Positions 7,302-13,214 of a stretch of DNA of 15,929 nt are shown here, one piece after another (the stretch's first letter is position 1; each line of letters begins with the position of its first letter). The position numbers and the translations under genes are program-made. The stretch comes from Sulfurospirillum arcachonense. GTDB lineage: Bacteria; Campylobacterota; Campylobacteria; Campylobacterales; Sulfurospirillaceae. The notes under the pieces were generated by a model. It was given only the letters and a program-made list of their open reading frames with translations. It had not been told where the DNA came from and searched no databases. The stretch spans positions 1 through 15,929 of the forward strand of contig DQTM01000281.1 in assembly GCA_015662785.1 (NCBI GenBank), read 5' to 3'.

Positions 7302-7532
7302 GTGGAAATAGAAACAATTAGAGAGTTACAAGCTTACGGATACACTTTCGCAAGTGTTTTTTTAGCAGTTATATTTTACGCATATATTTATCATCTTTAT
7401 ACGTCTAAGAAAAAAGGTGGAAAAGATTATGAAAAGTATGCAAATATGGCACTAAATGATAGTTTAGAAGATACTCCAGTTGAGAAAATTGAGCCGTTAG
7501 ACGAAGAGAAACAAAATAGGAGCAATAAATGA
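7302..7532 (+). CDS. ccoQ: Cytochrome cbb3 oxidase small subunit, CcoQ/FixQ type
   Basis: A 76-residue protein with one membrane helix at about 10-31 (YTFASVFLAVIFYAYIYHLY), then a basic stretch SKKKGGKDYEKY and an acidic cytoplasmic tail. This is the CcoQ layout, and the position between ccoO and ccoP is the standard one. CcoQ stabilises the complex, particularly CcoP association. It starts with GTG, with AAGG at 7291-7294 seven bases upstream, and overlaps ccoP by four bases (ATGA). It is slightly longer than many CcoQ proteins because of the acidic tail. Confidence 0.9.
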   Translation: MEIETIRELQAYGYTFASVFLAVIFYAYIYHLYTSKKKGGKDYEKYANMALNDSLEDTPVEKIEPLDEEKQNRSNK

Positions 7533-8377
7533 ATTGGCTAAATGATAATGTAAACTTGTTGGGGCTTTTAGGAGCTGCTGCAATTATAATTATTACTGTT
7601 TTTGTTGTTGGTAAATATATAAAACAGATAAAAAATGAGAAAAGTACGGGTGAGTTGGTAGGTGAAGATTGGGATGGCATTGGTGAGTATAAAAATCCAT
7701 TACCAATAGGATGGTCACTCTCTTTTATCGGAACTATGGTATGGGTATTATGGTATTTCTTGATAGGATATCCACTAGGAGGATACTCACAAATAGGTGA
7801 GTATAATGAAGAAGTAGCAGCTTATAACACAAAGTTTGAGAGTAAATGGGCAAACCCAGACGAGCAGACTTTATTAGGCATGGGAGAGGGTGTATTTCTT
7901 GTACAATGTGCACCATGTCATGGTGTAACTGGTGATGGTATCAATGGAAAAGCAGCAGATATGAGTAGATGGGGAACAGAGCTTGCTATAGTTGACACTA
8001 TAGTAAAAGGTTCTAAAGGCATGGGTTATCCACTAGGTGATATGCCTGCTGGAATGCTTGATAAAGAAAGTGCTACAGCAGTTGCAGCTTATGTTTTTGA
8101 AAAAATTGCTAAAGCTGGAAAAAGTAAAAATAGCGACTTAGTAGCAACAGGTGAAGCTTTATGGCCAACATGTGCTGCTTGTCATGGTCAAGATGGTAAA
8201 GGCATGAGTGGAAGTTCACCTAATATATCTAACTATGGTAAACCTGAGTTTGTTGTAGATGTTTTAAATCATGGTAAAAAAGGTGACATTGGAACTATGC
8301 CATCTTTTAATGATGGACGTTTAACTGATATACAAAAACTTGCTGTTGGTAAGTATGTTAACTCATTGATAGAATAA
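7529..8377 (+). CDS. ccoP: Cytochrome cbb3 oxidase subunit III, CcoP (di-heme c)
   Basis: CcoP accepts electrons from soluble cytochrome c or the bc1 complex and passes them to CcoO. The 282-residue protein has two N-terminal membrane helices (about 9-30 and 57-78), the second with the family's NPLP and GYPLGGYS features. Two cytochrome c domains follow. Their heme motifs are CAPCH (Cys127, Cys130, His131) and CAACH (Cys215, Cys218, His219), and MPAGM and TMPSF supply candidate axial Met residues. It overlaps ccoQ by four bases. Intact and of normal length. Confidence 0.98.
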   Translation: MNWLNDNVNLLGLLGAAAIIIITVFVVGKYIKQIKNEKSTGELVGEDWDGIGEYKNPLPIGWSLSFIGTMVWVLWYFLIGYPLGGYSQIGEYNEEVAAYNTKFESKWANPDEQTLLGMGEGVFLVQCAPCHGVTGDGINGKAADMSRWGTELAIVDTIVKGSKGMGYPLGDMPAGMLDKESATAVAAYVFEKIAKAGKSKNSDLVATGEALWPTCAACHGQDGKGMSGSSPNISNYGKPEFVVDVLNHGKKGDIGTMPSFNDGRLTDIQKLAVGKYVNSLIE

Positions 8378-8385
8378 GGACTATT

Positions 8386-8592
8386 ATGGAAAATACAAAT
8401 AGAAATGTCTTTGGACTACATGGAATAACAGGAATGTTAATAGCTACTGTACTTCTTATAAGTATATTAGTAGTTTTAACTATATGGGGCATAAGTGCAC
8501 AACAAGAGGCAGCGGATAAGCCTTATGAAATTACGAATCCACAAGCTATCAAGATGATAGATAGTGAAAATTCAAAATTGATAAAGAAATAG
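8386..8592 (+). CDS. DUF4006 family small membrane protein
   Basis: A 68-residue protein with a single strongly hydrophobic helix at about 14-35 (GMLIATVLLISILVVLTIWG) and a polar C-terminal tail. The short N-terminus NRNVFGLHGITG and the position right after ccoP fit DUF4006, a family known mainly from Campylobacterota oxidase operons. Its function is not established. The location suggests a role in assembly or stability of the cbb3 oxidase. AAGGA at 8376-8380 is its ribosome-binding site and overlaps the ccoP stop codon. Confidence 0.85.
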   Translation: MENTNRNVFGLHGITGMLIATVLLISILVVLTIWGISAQQEAADKPYEITNPQAIKMIDSENSKLIKK

Positions 8593-8601
8593 GAGAGCAT
8601 G

Positions 8602-8691
8602 ATGGATAAAATTCTAACATTAGGTCTCGTAATCCTAGCAGCTGTAGCTGCTTGGGCAGTACTTACTCCAAATCATCTATTTATTGGTTGA
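8602..8691 (+). CDS. 29-residue single-helix microprotein of the cbb3 operon
   Basis: AGGAGAG at 8591-8597 is followed by ATG ATG at 8599 and 8602; the second is better spaced. The reading frame encodes MDKILTLGLVILAAVAAWAV followed by LTPNHLFIG and stops at 8689-8691. It is one hydrophobic helix with a short, probably periplasmic, tail ending LTPNHLFIG. The ribosome-binding site overlaps the stop of the DUF4006 gene and the next gene starts one base after this stop, so it fits tightly into the operon. The cbb3 oxidase of Pseudomonas stutzeri contains a similarly small single-helix subunit, CcoM, so an accessory-subunit role is plausible; no homology is claimed. Such short genes are easily missed in annotation. 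Confidence 0.7.
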   Translation: MDKILTLGLVILAAVAAWAVLTPNHLFIG

Positions 8692-8692
8692 T

Positions 8693-9307
8693 ATGAGTAG
8701 TAAATTTACATTATTAAAGCGTAGAGTCATTGTGCTCTGCGCTTTTTTTATATCATTAAATAGTGTTGCTAATGCAACATATATCATACAAAACGATAGT
8801 ATAATCAATGAAAAAGTTTCTTCAAAAGTTGAAAGCTTAGGAGAGGAACTTTATAAAAAAACTTCTATAGGCGTGTATGTAACACTACCTGTTTCCTTAG
8901 AAAAAAAGTCTGTAGGTAATTTTGCTAAAGAGTTAGCAAAAACACTTAAAGAGCCTTATGTTTTGTTGGTACTGGCTAAAGATGAAAAACAGGTTGAGAT
9001 TGTTAATTCAAAAGTTTTGGATGATAAGTTCGATAAAGAAGGAATTTTGAGCCCATTTCCTTGGAGTGGATCAATCATACCTCTTTTATCAGGAAAAAAA
9101 GACAACGACAACTACAACGTTGCTGTTCTAAACGGATATGCAGATATAGTTGAGCAGTTAGCAAAGTCAAAAAATATTGTTTTAGAAGGTGCCTTAGGAG
9201 ATGTGAATAGAGACATATATCACTATTTAAAGATAGGTATATATAGTTTTTTATTGTTTATAATTGGTAAATATTTTTATAGAAAAGTGAGAAAAAAGAG
9301 TGAATAG
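8693..9307 (+). CDS. Exported, membrane-anchored protein with a TPM-like domain
   Basis: A 204-residue protein. An N-terminal signal sequence (about 1-26: basic KFTLLKRR, hydrophobic VIVLCAFFISL, then SVANA as a plausible cleavage site) leads to a soluble periplasmic part. A membrane helix near residues 178-194 (IGIYSFLLFIIGKYFY) and a basic cytoplasmic end RKVRKKSE follow. The segment IGVYVTLPVSLEKKSVGNFA with LVLAKDEKQVEI resembles TPM (YgcG-type) domains, but that is recognised by eye only. ATG 8693 is chosen because the frame upstream lacks a good start; no clear ribosome-binding site is present, so translation probably depends on coupling to the microprotein gene. A strong terminator lies within codons 8-19, which should limit expression. 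It overlaps the FixH-family gene by eight bases. Confidence 0.75.
   Translation: MSSKFTLLKRRVIVLCAFFISLNSVANATYIIQNDSIINEKVSSKVESLGEELYKKTSIGVYVTLPVSLEKKSVGNFAKELAKTLKEPYVLLVLAKDEKQVEIVNSKVLDDKFDKEGILSPFPWSGSIIPLLSGKKDNDNYNVAVLNGYADIVEQLAKSKNIVLEGALGDVNRDIYHYLKIGIYSFLLFIIGKYFYRKVRKKSE
8716..8749 (+). terminator. Intrinsic terminator inside the next gene, end of the cbb3 operon
   Basis: AAAGCGTAGAG (8716-8726) pairs with CTCTGCGCTTT (8735-8745) in an 11-bp stem with one G-U wobble and an 8-base loop. The T-run 8743-8749 overlaps the stem's 3' end and completes a classical rho-independent terminator. It starts 25 bases after the microprotein stop and is the only strong terminator after ccoP. 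It is inside the signal-peptide coding region of the gene at 8693, so it would reduce transcription of the two accessory genes relative to the oxidase. Confidence 0.75.
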
Positions 9308-9803
9308 TAAAGCAAAAGAAGAGAAAAACTGGTGGCCTCATGGCATAGTTCTTGTTCTATGTTTTATGGTTTTTGCATGTGCTATGGTAGTTAAGCTAGC
9401 TATGGATAACCCAGTTCAGATTGATAGTTTTTATCTAGAAGAGTATCAGAAAGTAAATGAAAATATAAATGAGATAAGAGCAAAACAAAAAGTTTTTGAA
9501 GAAAATTATGCTTTAGAATACAAAACTATAAAGTTTACAACGGGTGAAAGCAATAGTTTTGAGATGAGTATAAAAAATATAAAAGACCAGAGTAACGTGC
9601 AAAATGCAGAGATAAAACTAGTTATATCAAGGCCTGACAGCAACGATTATAACCAAGAGTTTAATTTGAAAAGTGCTAAAAATGGTGTTTATATATTTAG
9701 TGGTATCCAAGTAGAACTTCCAGGACGTTGGCAAGTACTAACTAAGATAAAGATAGGTGATAAGAGTAGCTTTAATAAGTATGAGGTTTATGCCGAAAAT
9801 TAA
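9300..9803 (+). CDS. FixH/CcoH-family protein
   Basis: A 167-residue protein with a short cytoplasmic N-terminus (EEKNWWPHG), one membrane helix at about 14-35 (IVLVLCFMVFACAMVVKLAM), and a periplasmic domain. The domain begins DNPVQIDSFYLEEYQKVNENI and ends with a beta-rich part (LPGRWQVLTKIKIGDKS). The NPV-x(n)-YY/YLEEYQ-like region after the helix is typical of FixH proteins, which act in maturation of cbb3 oxidase and associate with the copper ATPase CcoI. The GTG start at 9300 overlaps the preceding gene by eight bases, with a purine-rich AAAAAAGAG just upstream. The function therefore probably supports the oxidase encoded upstream. The stop is only one base from the convergent gene's stop. 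Confidence 0.85.
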   Translation: MNSKAKEEKNWWPHGIVLVLCFMVFACAMVVKLAMDNPVQIDSFYLEEYQKVNENINEIRAKQKVFEENYALEYKTIKFTTGESNSFEMSIKNIKDQSNVQNAEIKLVISRPDSNDYNQEFNLKSAKNGVYIFSGIQVELPGRWQVLTKIKIGDKSSFNKYEVYAEN

Positions 9804-9804
9804 A

Positions 9805-10158
9805 CTATTTTAATTCTAAAGTAAACTCTTTACCGCCATACTCGTGAACTGAGTCATAAGCTCTTACGACTACACTTTTTATTTTTTTTGGTACCTTTAC
9901 ATTTGAAATAGAACGAGTAAAAGGCTGTTCGTTAACATGAGGATGAAAAAGAACTCTTGTGCCTAAAATAGCTCCACTTGAAGAAAGAATCTCGTACTTA
10001 TTTACATAGTGTTTCCAGCCTGTATCGTTATGCTTTATAGTAACGTTAAAACTACAGTTCATATTTGCATCACAGCTTGAAGTTGCATTTAAAACATCAG
10101 CTTCATTTGCATATAAGCTAAGAGTACAAAGCATAAAAAGTTTAGTAAATTTGGTCAT
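9805..10158 (-). CDS. Small exported protein with an HPHVxEQPFTRS motif
   Basis: A 117-residue protein whose N-terminus (KFTKLFMLCTLSLYANEA) is a signal peptide, leaving a domain of about 98 residues in the periplasm. Cys29 and Cys35 (SCDANMNC) could form a disulfide. The core GWKHYVNKYEILSSSGAILG, then TRVLFHPHVNEQPFTRS (His72, His74) and RAYDSVHEYGG look like a small beta-sandwich. I recognise the HPHVxEQPFTRS...DSVHxYGG pattern from uncharacterised proteobacterial proteins but know no assigned function; histidines at 72, 74 and in DSVHEYGG could bind metal. AAGGA before the ATG on the minus strand is a good ribosome-binding site. It is the only minus-strand gene, convergent with the FixH gene and divergent from addB. 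Confidence 0.85.
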   Translation of the reverse strand: MTKFTKLFMLCTLSLYANEADVLNATSSCDANMNCSFNVTIKHNDTGWKHYVNKYEILSSSGAILGTRVLFHPHVNEQPFTRSISNVKVPKKIKSVVVRAYDSVHEYGGKEFTLELK

Positions 10159-10200
10159 AGGTATCCTTTGGGGTATTTTAGCTTAGTTTTGTGTAGGGAG

Positions 10201-10209
10201 TGTTATAAT
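10201..10209 (+). promoter_or_regulatory. Extended -10 promoter of the addB-TA-addA unit
   Basis: TGTTATAAT is a perfect extended -10 element (TG, one base, TATAAT). Transcription would start near 10215-10217. An ATG at 10222 would then be almost leaderless, whereas the ATG at 10237 has AGGA at 10230-10233. This argues for 10237 as the addB start. The divergent gene on the minus strand begins at 10158, so the two promoters share this 60-80 base region. Confidence 0.55.
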
Positions 10210-10236
10210 AAAACACTTTAAATGAGAGCAGGACAT

Positions 10237-12570
10237 ATGACAGAAATTTTTTCAACAAGCAGATGTGTTAGAGAGTTCTACTCTCATTTTTTAGATAGAG
10301 ATGCTATTGTACCAAAGGCTATAGGCATTGCTGAGTTTGAATCAAAAGCTATAATAGTTCCAAACAAAAGCATGGCTGATGAAGACACTCGTGTTTTGAT
10401 TATGCAAGAGGCTTCGGAGTTTAAGAACTTTAGTGAGCTTAAAATTGAGAGGGAGTTTCTATCTTTTATAAAAAACTCTGCTTATTTGTTTCGTTTTTTT
10501 GAAGAGTTGGCTTTAGAAGATGTGCTTATTGAAAAGCTAGAACTCTCCGACACTTATGCTCAGTTTGAGGAGCATCTTAGTATCTTGAAAGAGTTGCTTC
10601 AAAACTATAAAACTTTGCTTAGCCAAAAAAACCTATATGATAAAATCACTTTACCAGAAGTATATGAAATCAACCAAGAGTTTTTAAAATCAAATGATGG
10701 TTTCTTATTTCATCTTGAAGGTTTTTTAAACAAGTTTGAATTAAATCTTTTTTTAGAAGTTGCCAAGCTTACTGAGTTCAAAATCTCTCTACATGTAACG
10801 AAGTATAACCGTAAAAATATAGAGCTGTTTGAAGAGTTAGGTTTTACTTTACATGTAGATAGCTCTTATGTTTTAAATCTAAGTACAAAAACAATAGAAA
10901 GTACTATAAAGATAAACCAACAAGAGATAGATTGTGACGTGAGATATTTTAGCTCACGCACTCTTCAAAGCTCGTTTGTTTATGAGAAGATAGAAGAGTT
11001 TGTTAGTAGTGGTATGAAGCCTGAAAACATTGCAGTCATAGTTCCTGATGAAAATTTTGCCACAACTCTAAAAGCCTTTGATAGCTTCAAAAACCTCAAC
11101 TTTGCTATGGGTGAAAGCTTTAGGCATAATGAACTCTTTAAAAAACTTGACGCAGTAGATAAGTTTATAAGAATCAAAGAAGAAGAGAGCAAATATAGAA
11201 TAAATAGACTACGAATAGAGAAAAACATAACAGATGAGTTTCAAAAACAGTGGAGAAAAAAACTTCAAGCAGATGAGATTATAACTCTTTTAAGAGTTTT
11301 TTGTGATGATGATAAAAAAGATGACATATATGAAGAAGAACTTTTTAAGTTCCAAAACCTCTTAAAAAACTTAGGCAAGATTGAACTTCAAAAAGCAATA
11401 AAGCTCTTTCTAAATCGACTTTCAACTAGGTCTAAAGATGATGTCATGGGTGGTAAAGTAACAGTCATGGGAGCCTTGGAGAGTCGTGGCATGAGTTATG
11501 AAGGAGTTATCATAGTCGACTTCTCTGATGAGTTCGTACCAAAAAGAAGTCAAAAAGATATGTTTTTAAGCTCAACCATAAGAACACATGCAAAACTACC
11601 AAATAGAAGTGATAGAGAAAATTTGCAACGCTATTTTTACTACTCCTTGATAAGAGGTGCAAAAAAAGTAGCTATAAGTTACACAAAAAATGACCAGAGT
11701 ATGGGCTCTCGTTTTTTAGATGAGTTGGGCTTGTCAACCAAAGCAAATAGTGATGAAGTTTCGTACTTCAAACCACTCTTTACATGTAACACTATCCCAC
11801 CAAGATATAACCCTGAGAAAGTAGAGGGAAGTTATGATGTAAGAGCAGGAACTCTTTCGGCGAGTAAACTAAAAACTATCCTTACATGTAAACGCCAATT
11901 TTATTACAAATACATGCTAAAATCAAAAGAAGCAGAAGTACCAAATAGTGAGTTAAGTGTAGCAGATGTGGGAAATATTCTTCATAAAGCACTTCACCAT
12001 GTTTTACAAAATATGAAAGTAGTTGATGAAAACATCCTGATGATAGAGTTAAGACGATTTTTACTAAATGAAAAAGAGGGTTTAATTTGGCAGTTCCACG
12101 CAGATACTTGGTTAGAATACCTAAGAGAATTTGCTTCCCTTGAAGCCAAAAGATATAACGATGGTTACAGAGTATATGCCCTTGAAAAGTCTTTACATGT
12201 AGACTATAAAGGTTTTAAGCTAGAGGGTAAGATAGACAGAGTAGACATAAAAGATAACAAACTAAGTGTCATAGACTATAAAAGTGGTAAAATCCCTAAA
12301 ACAACGGTAAGAACGCTTGAAAAAGAGAATACATTTCAGCTAGAGTTTTACTACCTTTTAGTAAGTCAAGACAAAGAAGTTGAGAGCCTAAGTTACTATG
12401 ACTTAAAAAAAGCAGAATTAGTAGAAGAGAGTTTGTTTGATGAAAAGATGGAAAAACTTGACGAGATTTTAAAAGAGTTAGAGACTCCACTTACGGAGTT
12501 TGAAAAATGCGAGTCAAAAACACCTTGTCAGTACTGTGCTTATGTGAAGTTATGTGGAAGGGAAGTATAA
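10237..12570 (+). CDS. addB: AddB-type subunit of the double-strand-break helicase-nuclease
   Basis: AddB pairs with AddA to unwind and resect broken DNA ends before RecA loading. The 777-residue protein has no Walker A motif in its N-terminal helicase-like part, unlike Bacillus AddB, so ATP-driven unwinding should come from AddA. The C-terminal third is a RecB-family nuclease: His583 (NILHKALHH), Asp667 (KIDRVDIK), and Asp680-Tyr-Lys682 (VIDYKSGK). Cys551 (LTCKRQFYYKY) with Cys764, Cys767 and Cys773 (CQYCAYVKLC) form the Fe-S cluster motif typical of AddB. The start ATG 10237 is inferred from promoter position and spacing; ATG 10222 is the alternative. Five copies of the palindrome TACATGTA lie in the gene, one covering the Cys551 codon. 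It ends 49 bases before the antitoxin gene. Confidence 0.9.
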   Translation: MTEIFSTSRCVREFYSHFLDRDAIVPKAIGIAEFESKAIIVPNKSMADEDTRVLIMQEASEFKNFSELKIEREFLSFIKNSAYLFRFFEELALEDVLIEKLELSDTYAQFEEHLSILKELLQNYKTLLSQKNLYDKITLPEVYEINQEFLKSNDGFLFHLEGFLNKFELNLFLEVAKLTEFKISLHVTKYNRKNIELFEELGFTLHVDSSYVLNLSTKTIESTIKINQQEIDCDVRYFSSRTLQSSFVYEKIEEFVSSGMKPENIAVIVPDENFATTLKAFDSFKNLNFAMGESFRHNELFKKLDAVDKFIRIKEEESKYRINRLRIEKNITDEFQKQWRKKLQADEIITLLRVFCDDDKKDDIYEEELFKFQNLLKNLGKIELQKAIKLFLNRLSTRSKDDVMGGKVTVMGALESRGMSYEGVIIVDFSDEFVPKRSQKDMFLSSTIRTHAKLPNRSDRENLQRYFYYSLIRGAKKVAISYTKNDQSMGSRFLDELGLSTKANSDEVSYFKPLFTCNTIPPRYNPEKVEGSYDVRAGTLSASKLKTILTCKRQFYYKYMLKSKEAEVPNSELSVADVGNILHKALHHVLQNMKVVDENILMIELRRFLLNEKEGLIWQFHADTWLEYLREFASLEAKRYNDGYRVYALEKSLHVDYKGFKLEGKIDRVDIKDNKLSVIDYKSGKIPKTTVRTLEKENTFQLEFYYLLVSQDKEVESLSYYDLKKAELVEESLFDEKMEKLDEILKELETPLTEFEKCESKTPCQYCAYVKLCGREV
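10790..12201. repeat. Five copies of the palindrome TACATGTA within addB
   Basis: Copies start at 10790, 10850, 11781, 11883 and 12194. Each has a pyrimidine before and a purine after. Copies at 10790, 10850 and 12194 are read as L-H-V, those at 11781 and 11883 as x-T-C. No copy was found by eye in positions 1-10200. This is the first half of an iterated word that continues in addA. Confidence 0.85.
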
Positions 12571-12576
12571 TGTGGA

Positions 12577-12606
12577 TAAAACATGTTATAATTATCCGTA
12601 TAATTA
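12577..12606 (+). promoter_or_regulatory. Promoter and candidate operator of the toxin-antitoxin cassette
   Basis: TGTTATAAT at 12584-12592 is an extended -10 element identical to that of addB. It is overlapped by the imperfect palindrome TAAAACATGTTATA (12577-12590, perfect core AACATGTT). The direct repeat TATAATTA occurs at 12587-12594 and 12599-12606, twelve bases apart. GGATAA (12574-12579) is also mirrored by TTATCC (12592-12597). Palindromes overlapping the -10 box are the usual autoregulatory sites of Phd/YefM antitoxins; the binding itself is inferred. Confidence 0.45.
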
Positions 12607-12619
12607 CAAGGAGAATAAT

Positions 12620-12916
12620 ATGGTAGCATACACTCAAAATGAATTAGTATCAGCAACAGAGATTTCAAAACAGTTTGGTGAATATATTTCAAAAGTAAAA
12701 AATGGTGTTGTAGATAAGATAGGAGTTTTGAAAAACAATAAACTAAATGCCATCATTTTGTCAGTTGATGAGTATGAAAATATGGTTGAAACTATTAATG
12801 CTATGGAAGATATTCAGATATACGAAGAGATAAAAGATAGATTAAATACTCCAAAAGATAAATATTTAGATGGAGAACAAGTTTTAAAAGATTTAAATAT
12901 ATCTTTGGACGATTGA
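12620..12916 (+). CDS. Phd/YefM-family antitoxin
   Basis: A 98-residue protein with the N-terminal Phd/YefM DNA-binding and dimerisation fold: VSATEISKQFGEYISKVKNG, then a beta strand with NNKLNAIILSVDEYENMVE. The acidic, helical C-terminal part (IYEEIKDRLNTPKDKYLDGE, then ISLDD) is the usual toxin-binding tail. The start ATG 12620 has AAGGAG at 12608-12613 seven bases upstream. The stop TGA overlaps the toxin start by one base. With its own promoter it can be expressed independently of addB. It should neutralise the toxin and repress the cassette; with a broken toxin only the repressor role would remain. Confidence 0.9.
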   Translation: MVAYTQNELVSATEISKQFGEYISKVKNGVVDKIGVLKNNKLNAIILSVDEYENMVETINAMEDIQIYEEIKDRLNTPKDKYLDGEQVLKDLNISLDD

Positions 12917-13176
12917 TGTACAATTTAAAATTTCATGAAGAAGCAAAAAAAGATTTAAAACAACTCAATAAATCAATACAAAACATATTTGCTAAAAAAT
13001 TAAAACAGATATTGAAGTCACCGCAAATAGGCAAAGATTTAGGCAATAAAAACAATTTAAATTTATCAGGATTAAAGAAAGTATATTTTGACAATAAACG
13101 ATACAGAATAGTTTATGAGGTTTTTGAGGATATTGTTCTTATTCATATAATAGCTGTTGAAAGAGAGATAATATGA
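12916..13176 (+). CDS. RelE/ParE-family toxin, C-terminus lost by frameshift
   Basis: The 86-residue frame starts MYNLKFHEEAKKDLKQLNKS and has the expected core: helix pair, LGNKNNLNLSGLKKVYF, then YRIVYEVFEDIVLIHIIAV. The Arg of YRIVY matches a functional Arg of E. coli RelE. Instead of ending VGKRE...VYxxA, as RelE does, it reads AVEREII and stops. Adding one base at 13159 restores AVGKRDNMKVYKQADMRYNQ and a stop at 13212-13214. This would give a 99-residue toxin, close to the family norm. The lost part carries the Arg and Tyr that are catalytic in RelE, so the product is probably inactive. The ATG 12916 overlaps the antitoxin stop (TGATG). RelE-like is favoured over ParE by the tail, but only weakly. 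A sequencing error in a GG pair is possible. Confidence 0.85.
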   Translation: MYNLKFHEEAKKDLKQLNKSIQNIFAKKLKQILKSPQIGKDLGNKNNLNLSGLKKVYFDNKRYRIVYEVFEDIVLIHIIAVEREII

Positions 13177-13214
13177 AAGTTTATAAGCAAGCTGATATGA
13201 GATACAATCAATGA
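13159..13214 (+). pseudogene. Detached C-terminal end of the toxin gene
   Basis: Read in the frame after the missing base, this segment encodes GKRDNMKVYKQADMRYNQ followed by TGA. It closely parallels the RelE ending VGKRERSEVYSEAVKRIL. The ATG at 13173 overlaps the premature TGA (ATGA), so a ribosome could restart there and translate 13 codons to 13214. That stop overlaps the addA ATG by four bases, preserving stop/start coupling despite the mutation. Confidence 0.8.

Noticed and set aside
12554..12619. N-terminal extension of the antitoxin from a TTG at 12554.
   Set aside because: It would read through the addB end and the TA promoter; ATG 12620 has a strong ribosome-binding site and matches the family's usual N-terminus.
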